The translations under genes were made by a program, and so were the position numbers. The notes below the pieces were generated by a model. The model saw only the letters and a list, made by a program, of their open reading frames with translations. It was not told where the DNA came from and made no database searches. A stretch of 64,000 nucleotides of DNA from Halobellus limi (GTDB lineage: Archaea > Halobacteriota > Halobacteria > Halobacteriales > Haloferacaceae), in assembly GCF_004799685.1 (NCBI RefSeq), contig NZ_CP031311.1, positions 868,001-932,000 on the forward strand, in the 5' to 3' direction. Positions 26,585 through 35,973 of the stretch are shown here, one piece after another (positions within the stretch are counted from its first letter, which is position 1; each line of letters begins with the position of its first letter).

Positions 26585-27376
26585 TCACTCCGCTCCCGAC
26601 CGCAGAAACGTCAGGACGTGGCCGTCGTCGTCGACGACGCGGACGCCGCCGTCGACGGGTTCCGGACCGCCCGACCAGGGCGCTCCCGCCTCGACCGCGG
26701 CGTCGGGGCTCGGCGTATCGAACGCGAGATCGACGTGCAGTCCGCCGCGGGCGTCCGCGATCCCCAACTGCGGCTCCCAGAGTTCGAGCGCCACCGGTCC
26801 GTCGAGGCGGACGCGACGACGCTCCTCGCCGCGGTCGACGACCTCGAACCCGAGCCGTCGGTACCGCTCTTCGGCCCGGGGGAGGTCCGTCACCTCCAGG
26901 ACGACCTCGAAGATGCCCGTGAGCGGCGGCGGCCGTTCTCCCTCCGCCTCGCCCGCGGGATCGGCGGCGCCGGCGTCGCTCGCAGGGTTCGCAGTGCCGA
27001 CGTCGCTCTCTCTGTCCACGTCGCCGATCTCGACGCAGTGGCCGTCCGGATCGTAGACGTAGAGGGAGTCGCTCGCGCCGAAGGAGAACTCGACCGGGTC
27101 GAGGTCGTCGAGTCGCCGCCGCCACGCCGCGTACGCCGCGGGCGTCGTCGAGAACGCGTAGTGGGTGTGCACGCCGCCGCGCGGGACGTCCGTCGGCCGC
27201 CGCAGGAGCAGCGTCGTCGGAGCGGCGTCTCCGGCGATCGGGCCGATCTCGTAGCCGACGGCCGCCGGCGGTTCGTCGGTTCCGGCCGCTTCGAGACCGA
27301 GGCGCCCCTCGTAGAATTCCCGCGCCCGCGCCAGCGACTTCACTTCGAGTCCGAGACGGCGGAGTCCGGTGAGCAT
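26585..27376 (-). CDS. two-domain VOC (glyoxalase/dioxygenase superfamily) protein
   Basis: 263 residues with two vicinal-oxygen-chelate modules. Domain 1 (about 1-120) contains LEVKSLARAREFYEGRLGLEAAG, GGVHTHYAFST and YVYDPDGHCVEIGD; domain 2 (about 150-260) contains FEVVLEVTDLPRAEERYRRLGFEVVD, LHVDLAF and a short VRVVDDDGHVLTFL end. Metal-ligand positions are only partly conserved, so a lyase, dioxygenase or resistance function cannot be chosen. A Gly/Asp/Ala-rich linker joins the domains. Confidence 0.8.
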   Translation of the reverse strand: MLTGLRRLGLEVKSLARAREFYEGRLGLEAAGTDEPPAAVGYEIGPIAGDAAPTTLLLRRPTDVPRGGVHTHYAFSTTPAAYAAWRRRLDDLDPVEFSFGASDSLYVYDPDGHCVEIGDVDRESDVGTANPASDAGAADPAGEAEGERPPPLTGIFEVVLEVTDLPRAEERYRRLGFEVVDRGEERRRVRLDGPVALELWEPQLGIADARGGLHVDLAFDTPSPDAAVEAGAPWSGGPEPVDGGVRVVDDDGHVLTFLRSGAE

Positions 27377-27406
27377 ACCCGACGTTGGCGACCCAGCGTC
27401 AAGGGT

Positions 27407-27448
27407 ATACTGCCCGATACCGATCGGTCGGTCGGGATCGGGCAGTAT
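27407..27448. promoter_or_regulatory. 12-bp inverted repeat between divergent genes
   Basis: ATACTGCCCGAT (27407-27418) and ATCGGGCAGTAT (27437-27448) are perfect arms around the self-complementary ACCGATCGGT. It sits between the starts of the VOC gene and the sensor kinase, just upstream of the kinase TATA box, a good place for an operator; an RNA hairpin is the alternative. Confidence 0.6.
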
Positions 27449-27470
27449 CAGTTCCGAGATCCGACGTGAA

Positions 27471-27480
27471 TTTATATACC
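27471..27480 (+). promoter_or_regulatory. TATA box of the receiver-PAS-GAF kinase gene
   Basis: TTTATATACC ends 22 nt before the ATG at 27503, close to the expected spacing for a leaderless haloarchaeal transcript. Confidence 0.7.
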
Positions 27481-27502
27481 GTCAGTCGCAGTATTGTCTC
27501 GT

Positions 27503-29805
27503 ATGTCTGAAACGACGGCGGAGTCGCGGGATCCGCCGACGGAAGTCCGGGTCCTCCACGTCGACGACGATCCCGGCATCGCCGAGCTAACCGCCTCGTT
27601 TCTGACGCGCTTCGACGACGCGTTCTCGGTGTACACCTCGACCGATCCCGAGGCCGCGCTCGAACGTATCGAGGGCGAACGGATCGACTGCGTCGTCAGC
27701 GACTACGAGATGCCCGGGATGGACGGCCTCGAACTCCTCGAACGCGTCCGGGAGTTCGATCGCGACGTCCCGTTCATCCTCTTCACGGGACGGGGCTCCG
27801 AGGAGATCGCGAGCCAGGCGATCTCGGCCGGGGTGACCGACTACCTCCAGAAGGAGACCGGCACCGAGCAGTACGCCGTGCTGGCGAACCGCATCGAGAA
27901 CGCCGTCGAACAGACCCGTTCACAGCGGGCGCTGGCGGAGAGCCAACGGCGGCTCTCGCGGTTCATCGACCAGTCGCCGCTGGGGACGATCGAGTACGAC
28001 GAGAGCTTCACGATCGTCAGGGTCAACGAGGCGGCGACCGAGATCACGGGCTACGACGCGGCGGAACTGGTCGGGGGACCTGGCTCCCGATCGTCCCCGA
28101 GGAGGCGCGCCGACACGTCGCCGCGGTCGAGCGGCAACTGCTCGCCGACCGCGGCGGCTACCACAGCGTCAACGACATCGTCCGCAAGGACGGCGAGCGG
28201 CGGCTCTGCTCGTGGCACAACCAGGTCGTCACCGGCGAGGACGGCGACGTCATCTCGATCTTCTCGCAGTTCGAGGACATCACCGAGGAGGAGAAGCGGC
28301 GACGGGAGCTCGAACGGACGAACATCCTCCGCTCGACGCTCTTCGAGACGCTGCCCGTCGGCGTGCTCGCGGAGGACGCCGACAGAGACGTGCTGCGGGT
28401 CAACGAGCGGTTCCTCGAACTCTTCGGTATCCCCGCCGAACCGGAGGACGTGATCGGCGACGACTGCGAGGCGTTCGCAGCGCGGGTGAGCGATCTGTTC
28501 GTCGATCCCGACGGGTTCGTCTCGCGGATCGACGAACTGATCGAGGGGGGCGAGCCGGTCTGGAACGACGAACTCGTGCTCGAGGACGGTCGAGCCTTCG
28601 AGCGGAACTACCGACCGATCGAACTCCCCGACGGGGGCGGGCACCTCTGGGTGTACTACGACGTCACCGAACGCGAGGAACGGGAACGCCGCCTCGAAGC
28701 GCTGAACGAGACCGCGAGAGAGCTGATGGCGGCGGAGACCTGCGAGGAGGTGGCCGAGATCGGCGTCGACGCGGCGAAGACGATCATCGGCCTCGACGCC
28801 AACGTGGTCAACCTCTACAGGGAAGGTGAGGGGCTCGTCCCCGTCGCGGCGACCGAGACGGCGAGAGACCTCGTGGGCGAGTTGCCGACGTTCGCGGCGG
28901 GCGAGGGGATCGCCTGGCGCGTCTTCGAGAGCGGCGAGGCGAAGTCGATCGACGACGTCCAGTCCGATCCCGACGTGTACAACCCGGAGACGCCGATACG
29001 CAGCGAGATGTACGTCCCGCTCGGCGAATACGGCATCCTCATCGCCGGATCGCCGACGCGAGACGCCTTCGACGACGAGGACGTCGTGCTCAGCGAGATC
29101 CTGGGGATCAACATCGTCACGGCGCTCGAACAGGTCCAGCGGAACGAGCGGATCCGCGAGCGCGAGCGCGAACTCACCCGACAGAACGCCCGTCTCGAAG
29201 AGTTCGCCAGCGTCGTCTCCCACGACCTCCGCAATCCGCTGAACGTCGCCTCGGGCCGGCTCGACCTGGCCCGCGAGGAGTGCGACAGCGAGCAGCTCGA
29301 GTACGTCGCCGACGCCCACGACCGGATGGGCGAACTGATCGACGACCTGCTCACGCTCGCTCGCGAGCGCGACACCGACATCGAACCGACGCCGATCGCG
29401 CTGGACTCGTTCGTCCGCGCCTGCTGGCGGAACGTCGACACGGGCGACGCCGAGTTCACGCTCGACGTCGAGGGGGCGATCAGCGCCGACGAGACGCAAC
29501 TCAGACAGCTCTTCGAGAACCTCCTGCGCAACGCCGTCGAACACGGCGGCGACGCGGTGCGCGTCGGGACGCTGGAGGACGCCGACGGGTTCTACGTCGA
29601 GGACGACGGCCCGGGAATCCCGCCCGACAAACGCGGAGACGTCTTCGAGTACGGCTACTCGACGACCCAGGGCGGCACCGGGTTCGGCCTCTCGATCGCG
29701 AAGCAGTGCGTGGAGGCCCACGGCTGGGAGATCCGGGTGACCGACGGCGCCGAGGGTGGTGCGCGCTTCGAGATCACCGGCGTCGATATCGGCGACGCGG
29801 AGTGA
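27503..29805 (+). pseudogene. sensor histidine kinase with receiver, PAS and GAF domains, frameshifted as read
   Basis: Joined across one shift the protein has about 767 residues. It has a receiver domain (VLHVDDDPG, phospho-Asp in VVSDYEMPGMDG, KETG), PAS (SRFIDQSPLGTIEYD...GYDAAELVGG), its second half and another PAS in the other frame, GAF (about 28720-29130), then HisKA with VVSHDLRNPLN and HATPase_c (NLLRNAVEHGGD, DDGPGIP, GGTGFGLSI). The first frame is lost at the G-run 28073-28077; one more G restores LVGGTWLPIVPEEARRH. It is a soluble, cytoplasmic kinase. The signal is not evident. Confidence 0.88.
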
Positions 29806-29829
29806 CTCCGGGTACCGCGTCGACCCGCC

Positions 29830-30666
29830 TCACCTGATCTTTCGAACGTCGCTGATGTCGAACCCGCCCTCGTGGATCTCCGTCTCGAAGCGGACGATGT
29901 TCTCGCGTTCGATCTGCGAGAGGACGCCGCGGAACTCCTGGACGACCATCGTCCGCGCGCGCTTGGAACCGCCGGACTCCCACTCGAACTGTAACGTCCC
30001 GTCGGCGGCGTCCATCAGGTGACCGAGTTCGGTCCGTTCGAGTGTCTCGCGGCTGGCGTACGCCAGAACGAGGCCGTCCCAGCGGTGTGCGGCCTTCCCG
30101 AGGCCGCGGATCAGCATCGCGATGTCGTTCCACGTCATCTCGTCGGAGACGGCGGCCACCAGATCCGTGATCGAGTCGATGACGACGAGGTTCTCCGCCG
30201 CGTGCGCGTTGAGGTACTGCCCGAGCGCCGTGAGAACCTCCGAGCGCTCCTCGCGGCCGCCGAGGTCCTGCAGCCTCGTCGTCTCGCCGAGGTACCACTC
30301 CCGGGGGACAGGACTCAACTGGAAGTACTCGGGGGAGAAATCGCGGACGGCGATCCGGTCTGCGGCCTCGCTCACGAGGTCGTCGTCGAGCACGTACGCC
30401 ATCTCCCGTCGGAGGTTGTCCTCGTCGTCGGTGAACGAGAGGTAGTGCACCTCCGGGGGCAGCGCGGCGTTCTCGTGGAGGTCGCCGTAGTGCAACTCGA
30501 ACAGCTCTCTGTCGCCGCGGGCGACGGCGTTCATCGTCGCGCTCGTGTACATGAACTCCCGCGCGCCGGCGCCCGGCTCGCCGACCAGAAGCACGACCGA
30601 CCCCGACGGCGCGCCGCCGCCGATGACGCTGTCCAGGTGCGAGATTCCGAACGGGACCCGGTCCAT
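29830..30666 (-). CDS. RecA/KaiC-superfamily ATPase-like protein (HTR-like)
   Basis: 278 residues, KaiC-like domain: VPFGISHLDSVIGGGAPSGSVVLLVGEPGAGAREFMYTSA at the N-terminus and ENLVVIDSITDLVA (Walker B-like) near residue 160. The Walker A motif is altered, GEPGAGAREF instead of GxxxxGK[ST], so ATP hydrolysis is doubtful. Such HTR-like proteins frequently neighbour haloarchaeal sensor kinases, as here, between two kinases. Likely a signalling or regulatory adaptor (inference). Confidence 0.8.
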   Translation of the reverse strand: MDRVPFGISHLDSVIGGGAPSGSVVLLVGEPGAGAREFMYTSATMNAVARGDRELFELHYGDLHENAALPPEVHYLSFTDDEDNLRREMAYVLDDDLVSEAADRIAVRDFSPEYFQLSPVPREWYLGETTRLQDLGGREERSEVLTALGQYLNAHAAENLVVIDSITDLVAAVSDEMTWNDIAMLIRGLGKAAHRWDGLVLAYASRETLERTELGHLMDAADGTLQFEWESGGSKRARTMVVQEFRGVLSQIERENIVRFETEIHEGGFDISDVRKIR

Positions 30667-30739
30667 AGGCGAACCTCACGGGCGTAGCCGTTAACCGTTT
30701 CGGGCACCGACGGCCGGCGTTCGAGCGATCCATCAGAAC

Positions 30740-31066
30740 CTACGGGAGCGGACAGAGGCTGGCCGTGAAGACCGCGACGTTCCCCGACTCGTTCTGCGCT
30801 CCGTGGACGGCGCCGCGGTCGTGACGGACGACGCTCGGCGCGTCGACCGTCTCGCTCTCGCCGTCGCGAACGACGGTCACGGACCCCTCCAGCACGTGGA
30901 ACACGTTCGTGCTCTCTGCGTGTTCGTGGGGCTCCAGTTCCGCTCCCGGACCGAGCGCGAACGCCTTCACGAGCACGTCGTCGGTCACGACGAGTTCCGC
31001 GGTCTGGACCTCGCCGTCGGCTGGATCGAGCGTCTCGCGAACGTCGTCGTACAGGTCGAGTGCCAT
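30740..31066 (-). CDS. single-domain cupin protein
   Basis: 108 residues, small beta barrel. The cupin signature EPHEHAESTNVFHVLEGSVTVVRDGE (metal-binding His-x-His and Glu) is followed by the second motif VVRHDRGAVHGAQNESGNVAVF. It probably binds a divalent metal; function cannot be told. It lies between the HTR-like gene and the second kinase, all on the minus strand. Confidence 0.85.
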   Translation of the reverse strand: MALDLYDDVRETLDPADGEVQTAELVVTDDVLVKAFALGPGAELEPHEHAESTNVFHVLEGSVTVVRDGESETVDAPSVVRHDRGAVHGAQNESGNVAVFTASLCPLP

Positions 31067-31137
31067 ACCGGCACCGTGTGGGGGAACCGCCTATAGGCTG
31101 TCGGTCGTGCGGCCTTCGGCTGTCGGTCGTGCGGCCG

Positions 31138-32790
31138 TCACTCCCGGGCGTACTCCGACGCGGTCCGGATCTCGAAGCGCGCGCCGCCCGAGTCGGCCTC
31201 CGTCGCTCGGATCTCCCACTCGTGGGCCTCGACGATCTCCGAGACGATGGCGAGGCCGAACCCGGTGCCGTCCTCCGAGGTCGTATAGCCCGCCTCGAAG
31301 ATCCCTTCGCGGTCCGCTTCGGGAATCCCCGCGCCGTCGTCCTCGACGTAGAACCCGTCGGCGTCCGCCAGGGGGCCCACGCTCACGACGACGTCGTCGC
31401 CGCCGTGTTCGATCGCGTTTCGGAACAGGTTCTCGAACAGCTGCTGGAGGCGCTCGGGATCCGCCGAGACGGTCACGTCGACGTCGTCGTCTACCGAGAG
31501 CGACGCCTGCCCGCCGGCGATCATCCCCCACGACCGCCTCGCGAGCGCGGCGAGGTCGACGCGTTCGGTCTCGTCGATCGAGACGCCCTCTCTGGCGAGC
31601 GTCAGCATCTCCCCGATGAGTTGCTCCATCCGCTCGTGGGCCCGGACGACCGGCTCCAGGTGTTCTGTGTCCCCGCCCTCGATCGCGAGTTCGGTCCGGC
31701 CCTTCGCGACCTGCAGCGGGTTCCGGAGGTCGTGGGAGACGATGCTTGCGAACTGTTCGAGCTTCTCGTTTTTCGTCTCCAGCTCCTGGCGGTACTGCTC
31801 GCGGTGCGTCACGTCCGAGAGGACGATCGACTTCCCCGTCTGTGCGCCCCCCGTCGTGAACGGGTTCGAGGAGACGTTGTAGTATCGGGTCGTCTCGCCG
31901 CCGTCGATTTCGAGGACCGACCCCTGCTCGTCGAGCGCGTCCGCGAGCCGCGGAACGACTTCCGCGAGCGGCTCGTCCAGCGAGTCGCCGAGCGACGGGA
32001 ACAGCTCCTCCGCGCGTCTGTTGTAGTCTCGCACCTTGCCGCCCCCGTCGACGACCACGATCGGATCGTCGGTCTCGCCCGCGACGCGGACGAACTGGAA
32101 CCGATCGAAGTACAGCGAGAAGACGCCGACGGCGAAGGCGGCAACGCCGATCGAGGAGTACGTGATGTCGAGGACGGCCGGCGACACCGCGCCCGCGACG
32201 TCGAGGACCACCGGGATGCCGGTCAATCCGATGAGGACGAAGAGCGGGCGGGTGTCGGAGTTGACACGAACGAACAGCTCGAAGAGCATGAAGAAGCCGA
32301 CGAACGCGAGCGAGTACGCCAGCCCCATCGCGATCCAGTGGAACGGGCGGTGGTTGATCTCGAGGTAGGCGAAGGGAGTGACAGCCGACTCGGCGACGAA
32401 GTACCAGTTGTGCACCGGGTTCGTCACTTTCACCGCGACGATGACGAGGAAGACGAAGAGGAACGCCCGACGGACGGCCGGGTCGCGGTGGACCGACCGG
32501 CCGGTGTACGCCGCACAGAAGTAGAGCCACGGCCCGACCGAGGCGATGCCGACGACGAGCCCGATCACGTAGAACGTGTACCGGAGCCCGGCGGTCGGCA
32601 TCGTGAGGTAGCCGACGTGGGCGGCCGCCCACCCGCCGCTCGTCACGAGGAGCCAGAAGAGCCCCCGCCTGGTGTCCTCGTGTTCGATGTGTCGCGTCCG
32701 TGGGAGCATCGCGAGACAGGCGATCGCGGCGGCGGCGAAGGCGAACACGTACGCACCGTACAGCGCGCTCGAAGAGGATAGCGACAGCAT
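31138..32790 (-). CDS. membrane sensor histidine kinase with 7TM N-terminal domain
   Basis: 550 residues. About seven membrane helices span residues 8-225 (the His-kinase N-terminal 7TM type). Then come a PAS domain (VRVAGETDDPIVVVDGGGKVRDYNRRAEELF), HisKA with FASIVSHDLRNPLQVAKGR, and HATPase_c with NLFRNAIEHGGDD, DDGAGIPEADR and DGTGFGLAIV. The ATG at 32790 (MLSLSSSSALYG) is preferred over one 14 codons earlier as it starts directly before the first helix. No response regulator gene is adjacent. It senses something at or in the membrane. Confidence 0.9.
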   Translation of the reverse strand: MLSLSSSSALYGAYVFAFAAAAIACLAMLPRTRHIEHEDTRRGLFWLLVTSGGWAAAHVGYLTMPTAGLRYTFYVIGLVVGIASVGPWLYFCAAYTGRSVHRDPAVRRAFLFVFLVIVAVKVTNPVHNWYFVAESAVTPFAYLEINHRPFHWIAMGLAYSLAFVGFFMLFELFVRVNSDTRPLFVLIGLTGIPVVLDVAGAVSPAVLDITYSSIGVAAFAVGVFSLYFDRFQFVRVAGETDDPIVVVDGGGKVRDYNRRAEELFPSLGDSLDEPLAEVVPRLADALDEQGSVLEIDGGETTRYYNVSSNPFTTGGAQTGKSIVLSDVTHREQYRQELETKNEKLEQFASIVSHDLRNPLQVAKGRTELAIEGGDTEHLEPVVRAHERMEQLIGEMLTLAREGVSIDETERVDLAALARRSWGMIAGGQASLSVDDDVDVTVSADPERLQQLFENLFRNAIEHGGDDVVVSVGPLADADGFYVEDDGAGIPEADREGIFEAGYTTSEDGTGFGLAIVSEIVEAHEWEIRATEADSGGARFEIRTASEYARE

Positions 32791-32869
32791 CCGTATCGGT
32801 TCTGCTCCTACGTTAGGGGGGAACGCAATCAACCCACCGAATTACCGGCCGGACCGTCGGCGCCGCGGA

Positions 32870-33200
32870 AAAGGGGTGTCGATCGTGCGGGCGTTCGCTC
32901 GCCCGCGAGAGCGGGTGCCTCTGTCGCCGGCCGTCGGGTGGGGAGACGACCGGCCGGCGCTCGGCGGCGAACGGGTGGTCAGGCCCGCTCGCACGCGTCG
33001 ACCCCCGCCGGGACGGGAGAACCGGCGGGCGTCGGCGCGTCGGACCCGCGGCCGGCCGCGCGGAACGCGGGTGGGGATCGCGTTCCGGCGCCGGCCCCGG
33101 AAGGCGGTCGCCCCGACCATCCATCGGGGCGACCGCGTTGCGACGCCGCGCAGCGAGGCACGGCGACGCGGTCACCGCTTGTGGGGCGGACCACTTCAAC
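32870..33200. other. hairpin-dense GC-rich intergenic stretch, possible structured RNA
   Basis: Within the 591-nt gap 32791-33381 a 330-bp stretch contains a series of stems: GCGGGCG/CGCCCGC near 32897, an 8-bp CCCGCCGG/CCGGCGGG near 33005-33035, GGAACGCG/CGCGTTCC near 33061-33087 and a perfect 13-bp stem with a 7-nt loop at 33104-33136 (GCGGTCGCCCCGA / complement). No reading frame is convincing on either strand. I looked for RNase P and SRP RNA signature motifs and did not find them. Further right, 33200-33381, are the promoter and leader of the HD gene. Confidence 0.4.
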
Positions 33201-33381
33201 CGGGTCGATACTCAAGCCGAATTCACTGACTGCCGGCCACGAAAACCCGGTTAATTCGGCTAAAACGTGGCTCGAAACCCCCCGGTACCGGCGGCTGCCG
33301 GGCCGTGAATACCGGTGGAACGGCCCGCCGACCTGCCGGCGCGGGCGACTGTTTTTGTACGAGGGCGCGCCTACCCGACGT

Positions 33382-34617
33382 ATGGCGACGATCAAGGACA
33401 GCGTCCACGACCACATCCAGGTCGAGGGCGTCGCTGCCGCCCTCCTCGACACCGAGCCGGTACAGCGGCTCCGGCACATCAAGCAACTGGGGACCGTCCA
33501 GCTGGTCTACCCCTCGGCGAACCACACGCGGTTCGAGCACTCCCTCGGCGTCTACCACCTCGCGGACCGCGCGCTCGACCACCTGGGGATCGGCGGGCGG
33601 CAGGCCGAGCGGATCCGCGCGGCCGCGCTGCTCCACGACGTCGGTCACGGGCCGTACAGCCACAACGTCGAATCGGTCACCCACCGACACACCGGCAAGT
33701 ACCACGACGACGTCCACGAACTGCTCGGGGCGGGCGCGGTCGGGGAGGTCCTCCGCGAGCACGACCTCGAACCCGACCGCGTCGCGGACCTCGTCGCCGG
33801 CGAGGGCCAGTACGGCCAGCTCGTCTCCGGGGAGCTCGACGTCGACCGGATGGACTACCTCGTCCGCGACGCCCACCACACCGGCGTCCCGTACGGCACG
33901 ATCGACCACGAGCGGCTGATCCGCGAGCTCACCTTCGTCGACGGCGAACTCGTCCTCGCCGAGGGGAACGTCCAGACGGCCGAGTCGCTGCTGCTCGCGC
34001 GCGCGCTGATGAACCCGACCGTTTACCAGCACCACGTCGCCCGCATCTCGAAGGCGATGCTCCGGCGCGGGGCCGAACGGCTGCTCGACCGGACGGACAC
34101 CACGCCGCACGAACTCCGCCGGATGGACGATCACGACCTGCTGGTCGCGCTCCGGACCACGGACGCGACGAGCGAGGTCGCCCGTCGGCTTCGCACCCGT
34201 ACCCTGTACAAGCGTGCGGTCTGGGCCGAACTGGAAGCCGTCCCCGAAGACGTCGTCGACGCCGACTACGCGACGCTCCGGGACCTCGAAGCCGAGGTCG
34301 CCGACCGAGCGGACCTCCCCGCCGAGCGGGTCGTCGTCGACGTCCCCGAGCGGCCGTCGATGACCGAGTCCACCTCGCGCGTGATGGTGAGCGGCGAGAT
34401 GCGGCGCCTGGGCAAGCAGTCGCCGCTGGTGTCGGCACTGCGGACGGCGCAGAAACAGCAGTGGCGACTCGGGGTCTACGTCCCCGAACCGGAGACTGAC
34501 CGGGCGGGCCGGGCGGCCGTCGACGTGCTCGGTCTCGATCTCGACGGCGCGCTCGTCTCCGACGTGCGCCCGGGCGTGACGGCGACGCTCGACGAGTTCA
34601 CGGACGCGGAACGGTGA
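33382..34617 (+). CDS. HD-domain phosphohydrolase
   Basis: 411 residues, cytosolic metal-dependent phosphohydrolase of the dNTPase/SAMHD1-like type. The HD motif is split as usual: HTRFEHSLGVYHLADRAL, then AALLHDVGHGPYSHNVES, HHDDVHELLG-like metal residues and GQLVSGELDVDRMDYLVRDAHHTG. The C-terminal third (about 270-411) is a helical/mixed domain with VMVSGEMRRLGKQSPL. The ATG at 33382 follows CCTACCCGACG; earlier in-frame codons are Arg-rich and not coding-like. Substrate unknown. Its last codons and stop are duplicated immediately downstream. Confidence 0.88.
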   Translation: MATIKDSVHDHIQVEGVAAALLDTEPVQRLRHIKQLGTVQLVYPSANHTRFEHSLGVYHLADRALDHLGIGGRQAERIRAAALLHDVGHGPYSHNVESVTHRHTGKYHDDVHELLGAGAVGEVLREHDLEPDRVADLVAGEGQYGQLVSGELDVDRMDYLVRDAHHTGVPYGTIDHERLIRELTFVDGELVLAEGNVQTAESLLLARALMNPTVYQHHVARISKAMLRRGAERLLDRTDTTPHELRRMDDHDLLVALRTTDATSEVARRLRTRTLYKRAVWAELEAVPEDVVDADYATLRDLEAEVADRADLPAERVVVDVPERPSMTESTSRVMVSGEMRRLGKQSPLVSALRTAQKQQWRLGVYVPEPETDRAGRAAVDVLGLDLDGALVSDVRPGVTATLDEFTDAER

Positions 34618-34657
34618 GGACGGCGCTGGACACAGTCACGGATGCGGAACGGTGAGG
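34598..34657. repeat. 22-bp direct repeat covering the 3' end of the HD gene
   Basis: The 22 bp TCACGGAYGCGGAACGGTGAGG occur at 34598-34619 (last codons plus stop) and again at 34636-34657 with one mismatch, 38 nt apart. A third, more degenerate version follows at about 34669-34692. This indicates a small tandem duplication of the gene end. The gap to the next gene at 34821 is otherwise without features. Confidence 0.7.
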
Positions 34658-34820
34658 TCGATGCCGAACGAGTTCACCGACGCCGGGCGAATTCACCGAG
34701 CGGGACCGTGACTCCCGGTCTCCCCGCTCTCGGTCTCTCCGCTCTCTGTCTCCCCGCGATCGGAACGGCGGCCACCTCACTCCGGGAGTTTCAAGCCGCT
34801 GTGCGGGCGAGTGTGCCGCA

Positions 34821-35834
34821 ATGATCGTCGAGGGAACGGTACTGCGCGGTCCGGAACTCGAACCCGTGCGGGGGCGCGTCGTCGTCGAGGACGGCGAGAT
34901 CGTCGCCGTCGAGGAGGCGGACGTCTACTCCGAGGACGTCGTCCTGCCGGCGTTCGTCAACGCGCACACCCACATCGGCGACTCGATCGCCAAGGAGGCC
35001 GGAGCGGGGCTCTCGCTGGACGACCTCGTCGCGCCGCCGGACGGACTGAAGCACCGACTACTCCGGGAAGCGAGCCGCGAGGAGACGGTCGACGCGATGC
35101 GCCGCTCGCTGCGGTTGATGGCGGACACCGGCACCGCCGCCTGCGTCGAGTTCCGCGAGGGCGGCGTCGAGGGCGTCGAGTACATCCGCGAGGCCGCCGA
35201 GGGCCTCCCGATCGAACCGGTGACGCTCGGCCGGGAGACCGAGGCCGCGATGCACGAATCGGACGGCTTCGGCGCCTCCGGCGCGCGCGACGGCGACTTC
35301 GACCGACTCCGGAACGCCACGCGCGAGGCGGGCAAACTGTTCGGCATCCACGCCGGCGAGCGCGACCCCCACGACATCAACCCCGCCTTGGACCTCGACC
35401 CCGACTTCCTGGTCCACGTCGTCCACCCCGAGTCGATCCACTACGACCGGATCGCCGACGACGACGTACCGGTCGTCGTCTGCCCGCGTTCGAACCTCGT
35501 GACCGGCGTCGGCGTCCCGCCGATCCGCGAACTCGTCGAGCGGACGACCGTCGCGCTCGGTACCGACAACGTGATGCTAAACTCGCCGTCGATGTTCCGC
35601 GAGATGGAGTTCGCCGCCAAACTCGCCGACGTCCCCGCGACCGAGGTGCTCAGGATGGCGACGGTCAACGGTGCGGAGGTCGCGGGGCTGAACTGCGGCG
35701 TCGTCGAGCCCGGACGCGACGCGAAACTGCTGGTCCTCGACGGCGACTCGGACAACCTCGCCGGCGCGCAGGACGTCGTCCGCGCGGTCGTCCGCCGCGC
35801 CGGCGCGAGAGACGTGAAGGACGTCATCCTGTAG
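34821..35834 (+). CDS. short amidohydrolase-superfamily protein
   Basis: 337 residues. A short N-terminal barrel (MIVEGTVLRGPELEPVRG) and metal site NAHTHIGDS are followed by GIHAGERDPHDINPAL, LVHVVHPESIHYDRI, CPRSNLVTGVGVPPI and LGTDNVMLNSPSMFREME, the ordered metal-binding and catalytic elements of the chlorohydrolase/deaminase branch. It is much shorter than typical family members (420-450), consistent with a compact archaeal subgroup. Substrate not predictable; it is unlinked to nucleotide genes here. Confidence 0.85.
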   Translation: MIVEGTVLRGPELEPVRGRVVVEDGEIVAVEEADVYSEDVVLPAFVNAHTHIGDSIAKEAGAGLSLDDLVAPPDGLKHRLLREASREETVDAMRRSLRLMADTGTAACVEFREGGVEGVEYIREAAEGLPIEPVTLGRETEAAMHESDGFGASGARDGDFDRLRNATREAGKLFGIHAGERDPHDINPALDLDPDFLVHVVHPESIHYDRIADDDVPVVVCPRSNLVTGVGVPPIRELVERTTVALGTDNVMLNSPSMFREMEFAAKLADVPATEVLRMATVNGAEVAGLNCGVVEPGRDAKLLVLDGDSDNLAGAQDVVRAVVRRAGARDVKDVIL

Positions 35835-35973
35835 TCCGGACGGGTATCGACCGACGGCGACGCCCCGTCTGCGGGCTCCGACGCCCGTCGACGGACCAGG
35901 ACGACCCGTCTCCGGCCGTTCCCGGGCGAACGACGGGGAACCGATATAGGCCTGGGCGGACGACTCCCCGCCG

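Noticed and set aside
28060..28090. Programmed frameshifting as the cause of the kinase break
   Set aside because: Two other breaks occur at plain homopolymers and there is no conserved slippery heptamer with downstream structure that I can see; an indel error is simpler.
32870..33200. RNase P RNA or SRP 7S RNA in the hairpin-rich gap
   Set aside because: GAGGAAAGTCC- and GGTCAGGTCCGGAAGG-type signature motifs were not found on either strand; GGTCAGGCCCG is present but not followed by the SRP tetraloop context.
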